A stretch of 64,000 nucleotides of DNA from an uncultured Lactobacillus sp. (GCA_946482465.1 CAMLRL010000003.1:42466-106465), one strand, 5' to 3'; shown: positions 1 through 8,690, counted from the first letter of the stretch. Made by a program: numbers and translations. Notes: generated by a model from the letters alone, not told the origin.

Positions 1-524
1 CCAGAAACAAACCCAATTTGAGGGTAATTCCGTTTCAATTCATCAAGCAGGTGCGGCATTTTCTCCGCAGAAACATCGAAAGTTACTTTGAAAATCTGAT
101 CATTTAAATTATCAAAATCATCAACCAATAATAATTTTTCATAGTATTTCTTTAATTCTCGCGCAAAGTCTGGTCCGTTTTTTCTTAATGTATAAGCACT
201 AGCTAAACCAGAAACAGTTGCTTTTTCATCGTATTGCTGCGTAATTTGTAAAATTGTCTGGAGATCTGAATGAGAAAGTGAATTAACGTGAATGACCTGT
301 CTGCCTTTAGCCACCAAAGCGCCATTATCGGCAATATAATATATCTTATTTGCTACGTGAGGAAAACGTAAATACAAGTTTTCAAATTGATTGCCACTTG
401 CAACCACAAACTTGATATTTTTTTCTGTCATGATCTTAAATTCACGCAAGAATAAATCTTCATCGTATTCTTTTTGGTCGTTTAACCAAGTACCATCCAT
501 ATCTGTCGTAATTAATTTAATCAT
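1..524 (-). CDS. HAD superfamily (Cof-type) phosphatase, C-terminus cut by window edge
   Basis: The reverse strand reads an open frame of 174 codons from an ATG at 524 to the window edge, so the C-terminal part is missing. The protein starts MIKLITTDMDGTWLN, which carries the DxDGT nucleophile motif of haloacid dehalogenase phosphatases, followed by a VASGNQ motif (motif II) near residue 41. The spacing fits the Cof/HAD-IIB class, which dephosphorylates sugar phosphates and related small molecules in the cytosol. The substrate cannot be read from the sequence. The gene lies 20 bases downstream of the rRNA methyltransferase gene on the same strand and may be cotranscribed with it. Confidence 0.85.
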   Translation of the reverse strand, partial: MIKLITTDMDGTWLNDQKEYDEDLFLREFKIMTEKNIKFVVASGNQFENLYLRFPHVANKIYYIADNGALVAKGRQVIHVNSLSHSDLQTILQITQQYDEKATVSGLASAYTLRKNGPDFARELKKYYEKLLLVDDFDNLNDQIFKVTFDVSAEKMPHLLDELKRNYPQIGFVS

Positions 525-544
525 TATAAATAATAGTCTTTCCT

Positions 545-1930
545 TTAAAATCTTAGTCCCTTAGGATAATAGTTTTTTAAAATTTGATTAGCAACCTTAC
601 CAAAACCCAATATAAAGTTATGGTGACTGACTAACACAAACCCTTTTAGATCGGTGTTCACTTTGATTGCTTCTCCATGTAAATAGCTAGTGTAGGAATT
701 GGCAGTAAGATTGATTACTCTAGTTTGTTTCTGCGCTGCTAAAACCATGGCTAACTGGTGCCCTGGTTCAAACCGATTCTTTTTAAGCAAGCCCAATTCT
801 GTCCCATTAGCGAGAATTCTTACATGTAAGCCTGTAGTATCTTGCACCGGTATAAAAACGTGATTGTTTCTGATTAGGCAATCAGACCGCCAATTTAATA
901 ATGCGGCAGGTAAATTAAATTGATCCAAAATAGCGGCAATTAATTTAATTTCTGCTTTATTGGGCGCAATATTAGCTAAACGTCTTGTTCTTTTCTTGTT
1001 CTCCTTTCTTGAACCAGGCATACTCATCCCTGGCTTTGCTGGTAATTTAAGTTTTGCGACAAATTGCCCCTCACCTATCGCAGCAGTTGGCCAAAATCTT
1101 ACTGTGTTAGCTAATTCCTTGTTGTGGTCCGCCCAATCAGGTTGCCCTTTAGCCACTTGATTAGTACCGAGTTCAATTGGCAAAATTTCAAGGTCAAACT
1201 TTTGGCTTAGCCATGATATTATTGCTTCATTTTCTTCTGGTGAAAAGGTACAAGTTGAATAAACCAATGTTCCTCCCGGCTTTAACATCTTAACTGCCGC
1301 TGTTAAAATCTTTTTTTGCCTTTCTTGACATTTCATGACATAGTCTTGCGACCAGTATTCTATTGCCTGTTGATCTTTACGGAACATTCCTTCGCCACTA
1401 CAAGGAGCATCAACTAAAATTTTATCAAAAAAACGGGGAAATTGACTGGTTAAATTTTCGGGTTTGTCATTGGTAATTAAAGCGTTGGTAACACCCCAAC
1501 GTTCGAGGTTTTCACGCAATACTTTAGCTCGACTAGGTGAAATTTCATTTGCTACTAACAACCCTCTACTTTGCAGTTGCTCGGCAATTGCAGTACTTTT
1601 CCCACCAGGAGCTGCGCAAAGATCAAGCACTCGTTCGCCCGGTTTGGCATTAATAATGTAACTTGGAAACATTGCTGAGGGATCTTGCGAATATACTGTG
1701 CCACTAATCCATTCTGGATCATGACCGCTAATTTCACCGTAAAAAGCGTTGGGAATTACCGGAATATGAGATTGGGTATTATAAGATACTTGTTTATTTT
1801 CTTTAAGTGAATTAATACGATAGCCTTTTTTGGGAGGTTGAGATTTTATTGCAGTAAAGAGCTTGTTTGCTTCATCCTTGCCTAATAGTTTTTGATATTT
1901 TCTGACAAAGTCGTCAGGCAGCTTGATCAT
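545..1930 (-). CDS. rsmF: RsmF-like rRNA/tRNA cytosine-C5 methyltransferase (NOL1/NOP2/Sun family)
   Basis: This 461-residue protein is a SAM-dependent RNA m5C methyltransferase. The SAM site LDLCAAPGGKST lies near residue 104, the DAPCSGEGMFRKD motif (Cys that releases the product) near 175, and the YSTCTFSPEENE motif with the catalytic Cys near 226. The C-terminal third, beyond residue 300, matches the extra substrate-binding domain of RsmF/YebU-type enzymes of Gram-positive bacteria, which modify 16S rRNA. Its start overlaps the end of the upstream membrane-protein gene by 17 bases, which suggests one transcript. The exact target nucleotide is not visible here. Confidence 0.9.
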   Translation of the reverse strand: MIKLPDDFVRKYQKLLGKDEANKLFTAIKSQPPKKGYRINSLKENKQVSYNTQSHIPVIPNAFYGEISGHDPEWISGTVYSQDPSAMFPSYIINAKPGERVLDLCAAPGGKSTAIAEQLQSRGLLVANEISPSRAKVLRENLERWGVTNALITNDKPENLTSQFPRFFDKILVDAPCSGEGMFRKDQQAIEYWSQDYVMKCQERQKKILTAAVKMLKPGGTLVYSTCTFSPEENEAIISWLSQKFDLEILPIELGTNQVAKGQPDWADHNKELANTVRFWPTAAIGEGQFVAKLKLPAKPGMSMPGSRKENKKRTRRLANIAPNKAEIKLIAAILDQFNLPAALLNWRSDCLIRNNHVFIPVQDTTGLHVRILANGTELGLLKKNRFEPGHQLAMVLAAQKQTRVINLTANSYTSYLHGEAIKVNTDLKGFVLVSHHNFILGFGKVANQILKNYYPKGLRF

Positions 1931-2888
1931 TTTTTTGATCCTTTCTTAATTGGTGTATGACGCAGAAACTATATGCTGCAGCAATGATAAGCCAGCTTAA
2001 TGCAAGAAGCCAAATTAAATGTTGCTTGTTTGAAATAAATGTCCGCCAACTTAAAAAGAAATACGCACCAAAAGTCACTGTGAGTTCAATCAATAGTATT
2101 CTAATGCCATGATTTATCAGCCAGTTGCGCAGCAGAGGGCCGTTTAAATGGGTTTGCTTCACAGTTTGCCAATCCATATAGGCTAAAAGCAAATTACTTA
2201 AAAGAGCAATAATTAAAAAGACAGTTATCAGCGCTATTTCACGTAAAAATGAAAATTGATGAATTTGATGATTTTTTACAAATAGTGGTGTCTTCACTTT
2301 AGCATGATAATGTTTCGCTATTTGACGTATGGTTTTACTTGAACTGTCGATTATTATGATGTAATTTTTTAATTTTAATTTTCCAGTTGGTTGCTTAGGA
2401 CCGGTGGTTAAATAATAACCATTCTGCTTCATTTGTCGGTAATGCTTTAAGATACCGATAACAGAATAATAAGTTTGATTAAGGTGAACATATTGATTAC
2501 CCTGAACTTTCAAGGTTGGCACCTTAGCATTTAAACCCAAAACAGCAAATGAAACTTTACCTTTAAAATCATCGGCTGTAAAATATCTGCCAGATTCAGT
2601 GGGTAATGTCACTACTTCGTGGTTTGACCACACTAAAGTTTGATTATCCTTAGATTTACTTGCCAAATGAACCTGAATTTTATTTTTAGGATATTTTTTT
2701 TGTAAATACGTGATAAATGAACCAACATTTTGGTTGCTTTTTACATTGATATAACGGGTATTATTACTAAGTCCATAAGCCTCAAGAAGTTGATCAGCCT
2801 CTCTTGATTGAACATTGGACAGCATGCTGCCAATACCTAAAAGTGATAAAAATATAACGATTACTAAAATAATTTTCTTAATTTTCAT
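1914..2888 (-). CDS. Orphan MacB/FtsX-like membrane protein, function unknown
   Basis: The 324-residue protein has an N-terminal membrane segment (about residues 5-23), a long extracytoplasmic part of about 190 residues, and three C-terminal membrane segments (about 218-240, 258-280 and 290-312). The sequence GRYFTADDFKGKVSFAVLG near residue 100 and the YSVIGILK stretch near 143 resemble the extracytoplasmic core domain of MacB/FtsX-type ABC permeases. The topology of one helix, a large loop and three helices is also that of a MacB permease. No ATPase gene is next to it, which is unusual for this family. It overlaps the neighbouring genes by 11 and 17 bases, so it belongs to a compact operon. 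The family assignment is my inference from short motifs. Confidence 0.6.
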   Translation of the reverse strand: MKIKKIILVIVIFLSLLGIGSMLSNVQSREADQLLEAYGLSNNTRYINVKSNQNVGSFITYLQKKYPKNKIQVHLASKSKDNQTLVWSNHEVVTLPTESGRYFTADDFKGKVSFAVLGLNAKVPTLKVQGNQYVHLNQTYYSVIGILKHYRQMKQNGYYLTTGPKQPTGKLKLKNYIIIIDSSSKTIRQIAKHYHAKVKTPLFVKNHQIHQFSFLREIALITVFLIIALLSNLLLAYMDWQTVKQTHLNGPLLRNWLINHGIRILLIELTVTFGAYFFLSWRTFISNKQHLIWLLALSWLIIAAAYSFCVIHQLRKDQKNDQAA

Positions 2889-3630
2889 GTGCTATCTCAA
2901 AAATGTGCTCTTCAATAAAATCAAAACTAGCAAAAGATCTGTTAATCTGCATCATTTCTTTTGAATGAACAAAATGTTCATTTCGCCAAAAAATTGGAGA
3001 ATTCGTGGCGCCATTTTTTTCGCCAACAAAAAGTAGATGGTTGGTAAAATTGTTGTTACGCCAATTTAAAACTAGTTTTTCATCATGTTGACCAAAGTTT
3101 GGTGCCCAGGAACAAATAATTAAATCGACATTGTTTATTATGCTTAGAGCTTCTTCCGCACTCAAATTTTGTACCTTAATAAAAGAATTTGTGCCAGTTT
3201 TAGAGGTCTTAGACCATTCAAAATTATCGGTTGCGGTCATTTCAACACCAACTTCTGCTAATGCTTTGCTCCAATAGGCATTACCTGCCATAATCTCTAA
3301 ACCGGTTTTAACGTTTAACTTGTTTTTGATCAATTCAGCAGTAGTTAAGTTAGGCACTGACCAAATACCAAATTCTCTTGCTAGAAATTCTCTTAAATTA
3401 TTAATAAGCTGGTTAACGGTCTGAAACTGCTTAACTTTCCTAGTGGGAAGATTAATACATATTTCTTCAGCAAAGTCAGGCAAAAAGCCCAGTTTTTCAG
3501 GAGCTCTTGGCAAAACCTTTTTTTGCTTTATACAAGAAACTATTTCGTTTACTTCCCTTACTTGCTGATGAACAGGTTCTAGTTCTAGTTCATCATCTAA
3601 TTGGTTAATTTTACTTAAAAAATCTGTCAT
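2878..3630 (-). CDS. SAM-dependent methyltransferase-like protein, function unknown
   Basis: I place the start at the ATG at 3630; an in-frame TTG lies two codons further upstream. The protein has 250 residues. Its centre contains GLEIMAGNAYWSKALAEVG (about residue 113), laid out like the first strand and glycine loop of a Rossmann-fold methyltransferase. TATDNF (acidic end of strand 2) and VDLIICSWAP (strand 4) follow. The N-terminal 90 residues are helical and of no recognised family. The gene overlaps the following MacB-like gene by 11 bases. The substrate is unknown, and the fold assignment rests on motif spacing only. Confidence 0.5.
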   Translation of the reverse strand: MTDFLSKINQLDDELELEPVHQQVREVNEIVSCIKQKKVLPRAPEKLGFLPDFAEEICINLPTRKVKQFQTVNQLINNLREFLAREFGIWSVPNLTTAELIKNKLNVKTGLEIMAGNAYWSKALAEVGVEMTATDNFEWSKTSKTGTNSFIKVQNLSAEEALSIINNVDLIICSWAPNFGQHDEKLVLNWRNNNFTNHLLFVGEKNGATNSPIFWRNEHFVHSKEMMQINRSFASFDFIEEHIFEIAHEN

Positions 3631-3714
3631 TATCAAATACCTATAATGATTTTAACATTCAAAAGACAAGATTTCAGTTATAATAAAAGGTAACATGATA
3701 AAGGAGAATATTTT

Positions 3715-4290
3715 ATGGCAAAAAAAGTTATGAAAAAACAGGATGAAGAAGAAAGTTTAGGTAAATTTCTCCTGGATGTAGTCATAATGATGGCGGTAAT
3801 TCTGGGTGTGTTCTATGTTTTATTTCACTTTGTTCTTTCAAATGATAGAGTTTCGGGACCATCAATGCAGCCCACGTTTGAAGACAATGATCGTTTGATA
3901 GCTGTACGCAATTTCACTCCTAAGCGTAATGACGTGGTAGTGCTCCTTGCTCCAAAAGCCGCAAATGATACCCCTGGTGCTTATTACATTAAGCGCATTA
4001 TTGGCTTACCAGGAGATAAACTGGTTTCTAAAAACGACAAAATGTATGTTAATGGTAAGCTCTTACCTGAACCTTATCTTGAGAATCACTTCAAAAAGGC
4101 TAGTAACGCTCAGGGCCAACCATATACCAATAATTTCACCTATAAGGTACCTAAAGGTTATTACTGGGTAATGGGTGATCATCGGGATATCTCCAAAGAT
4201 TCACATATTTTTGGCCCCGTTAAGCGGCAAAATTTAATTGGGAAAGTTAAATTCAGGTATTGGCCATTTAATAAAATTCAAGGTTTTTAA
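3715..4290 (+). CDS. lepB: Signal peptidase I
   Basis: This 191-residue membrane protease cleaves signal peptides from secreted proteins on the outer face of the membrane. A charged N-terminus is followed by a single membrane segment (about residues 20-42). The catalytic serine is in GPSMQPTF near residue 53, the catalytic lysine in YYIKRIIGLPGD near residue 93, and the conserved C-terminal box reads MGDHRDISKDSHIFG. The box has HRD where many family members have NR and SSDSR, a modest variation that leaves the Ser-Lys dyad intact. The RBS AAGGAGAATA lies 6 bases before the ATG, and a TATAAT box is at about 3679-3684. The gene diverges from the minus-strand cluster to its left. Confidence 0.93.
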   Translation: MAKKVMKKQDEEESLGKFLLDVVIMMAVILGVFYVLFHFVLSNDRVSGPSMQPTFEDNDRLIAVRNFTPKRNDVVVLLAPKAANDTPGAYYIKRIIGLPGDKLVSKNDKMYVNGKLLPEPYLENHFKKASNAQGQPYTNNFTYKVPKGYYWVMGDHRDISKDSHIFGPVKRQNLIGKVKFRYWPFNKIQGF

Positions 4291-4352
4291 CTTTAATTTC
4301 CTTTGAATTTTAGTATTTTTCCGTTAAAATAAATTGTAAAGGAGAATTTAAT

Positions 4353-4544
4353 ATGAATCACCAGTTAGAAGAATTATCCGATGCAATTATTGACTTTCAG
4401 GTCAAACATCATGTTACTGATACTGATTTAGCTTTTGCCAGTCATTTGTCAGTTGAAAAAATTCACGCAATGAAGACTGGCGAAGGTGAATTTACTCCTG
4501 AAGAAATTAATCAGCTGTACGATTACCTTGCTGCAAATCATTAA
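4353..4544 (+). CDS. Small helix-turn-helix-like protein (LBP_cg2779-type family)
   Basis: The 63-residue protein is preceded by an AAAGGAGAA ribosome binding site with good spacing. It is entirely helical in character, with the core DLAFASHLSVEKIHAMKTGEG, which resembles a short XRE-like helix-turn-helix. It looks like the small lactobacillus proteins annotated as LBP_cg2779 family, whose role is unknown. It follows lepB by 62 bases on the same strand and is followed by a clear rho-independent terminator, so lepB and this gene may form one transcript. Confidence 0.75.
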   Translation: MNHQLEELSDAIIDFQVKHHVTDTDLAFASHLSVEKIHAMKTGEGEFTPEEINQLYDYLAANH

Positions 4545-4564
4545 AAAGTTAATTATAAAATTTA

Positions 4565-4599
4565 GCCTGCAATTCGTCTTAATTAATTGCAGGCTTTTA
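4565..4599 (+). terminator. Rho-independent terminator after the lepB operon
   Basis: GCCTGCAATT and AATTGCAGGC form a perfect 10-bp stem around a 10-base loop and are followed by TTTTATTTT. It lies 20 bases after the stop of the small HTH-like gene. Confidence 0.88.
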
Positions 4600-4620
4600 T
4601 TTTCGGTAATTTGAAAAAGA

Positions 4621-4816
4621 ATGTTAGTCATAAGATTAATTATAGGATTTTTCTTGCTTTTGAGCAGTTTAATAGCGCTTATTATTTCAAGGCAACCCAA
4701 AGTCTAACAGCAAAGAACATTGCTATTTTGACTTTTATTGCCTTTTGTCTTTTATTTTGATTAGCATCTTTATTGTTTGTCTCATGGGTCTTTTTTGGCT
4801 GTTAAAAAGACGCTAA
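4621..4816 (+). pseudogene. Remnant of a small two-helix membrane protein, broken by two frameshifts
   Basis: Translating this stretch piecewise gives one plausible membrane protein spread over three frames. The first frame starts with an ATG at 4621 and reads MLVIRLIIGFFLLLSSLIAL before a stop. The next segment, in another frame, reads SLTAKNIAILTFIAFCLLF before a stop. The last, in the third frame, reads ISIFIVCLMGLFWLLKRR and ends at TAA 4814-4816. Each piece is hydrophobic, the pieces follow each other without gaps, and the end is a normal positively charged tail. I infer a former protein of about 65 residues with two small indels. There is no clear ribosome binding site. Chance hydrophobic reading of T-rich DNA is the alternative. 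Confidence 0.4.
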
Positions 4817-4836
4817 AAATTTTTTAGCGTCTTTTA
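4804..4836. terminator. Bidirectional terminator
   Basis: AAAAGACGCTAAAAA and its reverse complement form a long A/T-flanked hairpin. It lies 22 bases after the end of the first permease gene on the minus strand and can serve both directions. Confidence 0.8.
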
Positions 4837-4857
4837 GTATGTTTAGTATGCGAATTT

Positions 4858-5697
4858 TTATTTTCCTTCTCTAGCCTCAAAGAATTTACTGAAAAGAATT
4901 GTATCTAAAAACCAAAAAAGTAAATTGATTGCAAGCATTAAAACGAGAGCGAGAGCCAAATCATCATTTGTTCCTGTGGTTTCCCCCAACATAAATCTAA
5001 ACGGAAACGAAATTATTTGTAGACCAATATCACTTGCTTTGATTGCAAGCCAGGCTACTAAAATAATCACAAAAACTGCTATTACCCGAAAGTAAGCTTT
5101 GCTGAGCGCTTCCGGAAGAAAATCCAAAAGAGCACGACTGGAATAATTTAAAAAGCTGATGATGAAGTAACCAAAAAATGCGCAGAGAATAGTCATCATA
5201 ATTGCTCCAAAAAAGTTAAACATAATTTCCAGATCAACTTGTTGTAAATGTCTGCCAATATCGGCAAACATTTCGATTATAGTGGTATGAAACTGACTGT
5301 CGAAGGTAAATGTCACTACGCCTAAAACAAGAGTGCAAATTATTTCCAGTATGACAAAGAATAGCAATGCGCCAAACGAACTCAAGATGTTATCAAAATA
5401 GAGTTTTTTGTCATCAATTGGTACTAAACGCCAAGTTTGGTTACCACTAACGTGTTCATTTTGGTAACATGTAGATAAATAAAATACCCCAGTGAAAAGC
5501 CATGCAAATACTATAAAAATAGCCAACCATAAAGTAAAGAAATTGGAAAAAATGCTTCTATTAAGATACAAATGACCGTTATGAAAATTGAAAAAAGTTA
5601 TTGCAAATGTTGCTACTGTCTGAATAATTAACAATAGTGAAATCCATTTAGTTTTTAATCTGAAAAGCACCGTAAAATAGCGATTAAAAATTGCCAT
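4858..5697 (-). CDS. ABC transporter permease of a GntR/YtrA-type cassette (permease A)
   Basis: The 279-residue protein has about six membrane segments (near residues 15-37, 48-72, 106-132, 158-184, 203-222 and 246-268). Between helices 2 and 3 it carries GNQTWRLVPIDDKKLYFDN, and after helix 4 FLNYSSRALLDFLPEA. Both signatures recur in three further permeases at 6.9-9.5 kb, so the four are paralogues. It overlaps the ATPase gene by one base (TAATG), showing translational coupling. YtrA-type cassettes often respond to cell-envelope antibiotics or stress; the exported substrate is not known here. Confidence 0.8.
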   Translation of the reverse strand: MAIFNRYFTVLFRLKTKWISLLLIIQTVATFAITFFNFHNGHLYLNRSIFSNFFTLWLAIFIVFAWLFTGVFYLSTCYQNEHVSGNQTWRLVPIDDKKLYFDNILSSFGALLFFVILEIICTLVLGVVTFTFDSQFHTTIIEMFADIGRHLQQVDLEIMFNFFGAIMMTILCAFFGYFIISFLNYSSRALLDFLPEALSKAYFRVIAVFVIILVAWLAIKASDIGLQIISFPFRFMLGETTGTNDDLALALVLMLAINLLFWFLDTILFSKFFEAREGK

Positions 5698-6404
5698 TAT
5701 TCTTCCTCTTCCCTTTGATAAAAACTCTCATAAAATTCCTCCACACTTTGATTATCTGCTCTAATTGCTTCTGTAGACTTTTGCATACAGACAGTTTTAT
5801 TTTTAATAATTACCACTTCATCTAATACTGCAGTGATTTCATTTACAAAATGGTCTGAAATTAAAATGGTAGATTTTTCTTGTTTCCATAAAATTATCGA
5901 CTTAATAATTTTTTTGCGAGCCATAGCGTCGATACCAGAAAAAGGCTCATCTAAAAGGTATAAGTCAACTCTTCTGGAAAAAGTTAATGCAATAACCAAC
6001 TTCTCTTTCATACCCTTTGATAATTCAGATAAGCGCAGATCAGGTTTTAAGTTCATAAAATCTCTTAATTGTTCAAATTGCTTGAGATTAAAATCATGGT
6101 ATAAAATTTGGTAAAATTTGACGATATCATTGATTTTAGTTGAATTAGCAAATCCTGTCAGGCCATCAGTAAAAGAAAGATGGCCTTTTCTGTCAGCCTC
6201 CTTGGTAAAACCAGCAACTTTAACGCTACCACGATAATTTTTGGCAACACCACTGATAATTCGCATCAAAGTGGTTTTGCCCGCACCATTTTCACCTAAA
6301 AGAGCAACAATTTTTCCGGGTTTAAGTGTTAAATTCAGATCAGTTATGATTTTTTTCTGATTTTTTTTGTAAACTAAGTCTGTTATTTCTAAGGGATTAG
6401 TCAT
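5697..6404 (-). CDS. ABC transporter ATP-binding protein (cassette 1)
   Basis: This 235-residue ATPase powers the neighbouring permease. It has the Walker A motif GENGAGKTT near residue 37, a signature motif LSKGM (a variant of LSGGQ) near 128, the Walker B motif LYLLDEPFSGID near 148 and the switch histidine in ILISDHFV near 180. The ATG at 6404 is chosen because GAGGAG lies seven bases upstream inside the end of the regulator gene. The start overlaps the regulator stop by eight bases. It is closely similar along its length to the ATPase at 9500-10204, so the two cassettes arose by duplication. Confidence 0.9.
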   Translation of the reverse strand: MTNPLEITDLVYKKNQKKIITDLNLTLKPGKIVALLGENGAGKTTLMRIISGVAKNYRGSVKVAGFTKEADRKGHLSFTDGLTGFANSTKINDIVKFYQILYHDFNLKQFEQLRDFMNLKPDLRLSELSKGMKEKLVIALTFSRRVDLYLLDEPFSGIDAMARKKIIKSIILWKQEKSTILISDHFVNEITAVLDEVVIIKNKTVCMQKSTEAIRADNQSVEEFYESFYQREEEE

Positions 6405-6768
6405 CACTATGCTCCTCTTTAAGATATTCAGATAAAGATTTGAGAATTTGCTCGTCAGAAACTCCTAAAGAGTTCATGCTGTGAACGAATTTATCTAGTT
6501 CAGCATTAATTAATTCCCTTTTCGTTTTTTCAAGTAAAGTAGTATCTTCAGTGACAAAATTGCCTTCGCCCCTTTTGGTGTACAAAATACCCTCAAAATT
6601 CATTTGTTGCAGAGCACGTTGCACCGTGTTGACATTAACAGTAAGCTGCACTGCTAATTCACGCACAGAAGGGATTTTTTTGCCAGGCTTTAATTTGCCG
6701 GTAATTATTTGTCGATATAGGTATTGCTTAATTTGCAAGTAAATGGGAATATTATCTTTAAATTCCAC
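6397..6768 (-). CDS. GntR family (YtrA-like) transcriptional regulator 1
   Basis: The 123-residue protein has an N-terminal winged helix-turn-helix domain (about residues 5-75, containing KIPSVRELAVQLTVNVNTVQ and TKRGEGNFV) and only a short C-terminal helical tail. This is the layout of the YtrA subfamily of GntR repressors, which usually control their own ABC transporter operon. Translation appears to begin at a GTG codon. It is the first gene of the operon with the ATPase and permease A, and an operator-like sequence lies about 20 bases upstream. A homologous regulator is at 10214-10567. Confidence 0.88.
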   Translation of the reverse strand: MEFKDNIPIYLQIKQYLYRQIITGKLKPGKKIPSVRELAVQLTVNVNTVQRALQQMNFEGILYTKRGEGNFVTEDTTLLEKTKRELINAELDKFVHSMNSLGVSDEQILKSLSEYLKEEHSDD

Positions 6769-6787
6769 AAGTCCACCATCCTTTGGC

Positions 6788-6807
6788 CGTAATACACCTA
6801 TAATACA
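6788..6807 (-). promoter_or_regulatory. Candidate YtrA-type operator upstream of GntR gene 1
   Basis: On the plus strand this reads CGTAATACACCTATAATACA. It matches the operator-like sequence upstream of the second GntR gene at most positions, with the same TATAATACACTAT run on one side. The inverted repeat is imperfect here: two mismatches in one 7-base arm. It probably overlaps the promoter. Confidence 0.55.
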
Positions 6808-6909
6808 CTATCATAAACTAGATTGCTTTTTTCCGCAAACCTTTTAATTATTGTAGTTAAACTACTTTTTGTAAATAGTTGGTAAGTTTTTACTTCTTAA
6901 TAGTAAACG

Positions 6910-7749
6910 CTACTTATGTTCAGTTGCTTCATAAAAATGATTGATTAGGAAAATATTGCTGCCCAATAAAATAAGATCACAAATTGCAGTTGCCAAAATT
7001 GCAAAAGGTAAACTACTAGAGAAATTAAGTCCATAATTAGACGGATGAATAACTGATAAAAGCACTTGGTTAACAAAGATATTTTGGATTTTAAAGAGAA
7101 ACCAGATTAAGCCGAAGATTATGAATATGTGTAATACTTTCACAGCTGCGCCATTAATGTTTGCAGGGACAAAATCTAGTATTGCGCGACTGGCAAAATT
7201 AAAGAAACTGATAACAAAATATAAAAAGAAACAACTTAAAATAGCTAAAACGATCGTACCAAGTATTATCCAGAAAACATTGATGTTAAGGTTGCGTTGA
7301 ATACTTTTTAATAAATCGCGAAAAAAGTTTATAACAGATTTGTCAGTCAGAAACGATAAAAAAAGTAGTATCATTACTGTAACGAATTCAAGTACAATAA
7401 AGTAAATAAAAGATACGAACGTGCTTAATACATTATCAAGATAAAATTGACCATCGCTTATGGCTGCTAAGCGCCAAGTTTGACTGCGATTAAATTTTTC
7501 ACTTTGTAATGGTGTAATAAAATAAACAAAAAAGATAACAAAAAAGGCCAGGATGACAAAATATAATGCCCATTCCGGTATAATTCCGACATTATTTTGG
7601 GGATTTTTGTGGATATGCCAATTGATCACTTCATAATATGTAAAAAAGGCACATGCGAAAGCTGCAATTATTTGGAAAAAAAGTAATACGTGTAATTTTT
7701 TTGTTTTAATTTTAAATAGTCTATTAAATAATCTGCTAAATTCTGCCAT
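6910..7749 (-). CDS. ABC transporter permease of cassette 2 (permease B)
   Basis: I start this protein at the ATG at 7749 because AAGGAG lies just upstream and the result is 279 residues, the same length as permease A. An in-frame ATG 14 codons earlier has no such site. It has about six membrane segments and the shared signatures NRSQTWRLAAISDGQFYLDN (after helix 2) and FFNFASRAILDFVPA (after helix 4). It is the last gene of the second cassette, 70 bases after permease C. A short palindrome TGACAAATTGTCA lies in that gap. It may form a heteromeric channel with permeases C and D; the substrate is unknown. Confidence 0.78.
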   Translation of the reverse strand: MAEFSRLFNRLFKIKTKKLHVLLFFQIIAAFACAFFTYYEVINWHIHKNPQNNVGIIPEWALYFVILAFFVIFFVYFITPLQSEKFNRSQTWRLAAISDGQFYLDNVLSTFVSFIYFIVLEFVTVMILLFLSFLTDKSVINFFRDLLKSIQRNLNINVFWIILGTIVLAILSCFFLYFVISFFNFASRAILDFVPANINGAAVKVLHIFIIFGLIWFLFKIQNIFVNQVLLSVIHPSNYGLNFSSSLPFAILATAICDLILLGSNIFLINHFYEATEHK

Positions 7750-7819
7750 TTTGAACTCCTTATTTTTGCTCGATGACAAATTGTCACACATATAAAATTG
7801 GTATTATGCCTCTATTTTT

Positions 7820-8647
7820 TTACTTTGCTTCAAAGAAATGCTTAAATAAAAATATATTAATGACGAACACTATTAAATTAACAACTACTATAATTAGATT
7901 AAGATAAGGTAAAGTGTTGTTATAAGCCGGATTTAAGTTTAAAAAATTAAAAATGCTGCCTAAAACTTGATCGACAAAAATTTTTTCTACTTTGGTAAAA
8001 AACCAGGCTATTATGATAACAATAAAAATATGTAATATTTTGACAATTAACCCACTTGAAGCTATGGGAAGATAATCCATGATGGCTTTACTGGAAAAAT
8101 TTAAAAAGCTGATCAATAACGAAATGAAAAAGCAACATAAAAGTAGGAGTAATATTATATCAAAAATTATACGAATTGTATTCAGTTCAAAATTTGGTCT
8201 AAATTGCTTAAACATTCTTTCGCAAGAATTACGAAAAGCCTTATCCATAAAAAATGAAACAAATAGTAAGATGCCCGCAACAATAATGTTAAGAAAAATG
8301 AAATAGATAAAAGTTATAAACGAACTTAAACTATTAGCAATATAAAACTTTTCATCAGTGATTGCAGTTAAACGCCAAGTTTGACTGCGATTAATCCGCT
8401 CATTTTTGACAGCCGTATAAATAAAAAAGAAAATAATAAAAAAGACACTCAATAGACAAAAGCCCATAAGCCAATCAGGTAAAAGCTCGGAGTATAGATT
8501 TAAAAATTCGCCGAACTCACCTGTACCAATAAGTAGTCCAAAAACAGAAAATGCTAAAGCACCAACTATTTGAATAATTAAAAATGAATAAACATTCTTG
8601 GCTTTTTCTACAAAGAATCTGCCAAATAAATTTTTAAAAGAAGTCAT
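7820..8647 (-). CDS. ABC transporter permease of cassette 2 (permease C)
   Basis: The start at the ATG at 8647 is chosen because AGAAGGG lies about six bases upstream and the N-terminus then aligns with its paralogues. The product is 275 residues with six predicted membrane segments. It carries NRSQTWRLTAITDEKFYIAN and FLNFSSKAIMDYLPIA, the family signatures. It lies 43 bases downstream of permease D. The protein is very rich in Ile, Phe and Leu, as are its paralogues. Confidence 0.78.
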   Translation of the reverse strand: MTSFKNLFGRFFVEKAKNVYSFLIIQIVGALAFSVFGLLIGTGEFGEFLNLYSELLPDWLMGFCLLSVFFIIFFFIYTAVKNERINRSQTWRLTAITDEKFYIANSLSSFITFIYFIFLNIIVAGILLFVSFFMDKAFRNSCERMFKQFRPNFELNTIRIIFDIILLLLLCCFFISLLISFLNFSSKAIMDYLPIASSGLIVKILHIFIVIIIAWFFTKVEKIFVDQVLGSIFNFLNLNPAYNNTLPYLNLIIVVVNLIVFVINIFLFKHFFEAK

Positions 8648-8690
8648 GCTTTTCCCTTCTACTATGAAAACATTGAAACAGTATGAGGTT

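Noticed and set aside
960..1160. Plus-strand open frames within rsmF and similar frames opposite other genes
   Set aside because: They lie inside well-supported genes, lack ribosome binding sites and have no recognisable domain, so they are antisense shadows.
7770..7790. Palindrome TGACAAATTGTCA between permeases C and B
   Set aside because: It is a single short palindrome with no T run and no second copy at the other cassette, so neither terminator nor operator status is supported.
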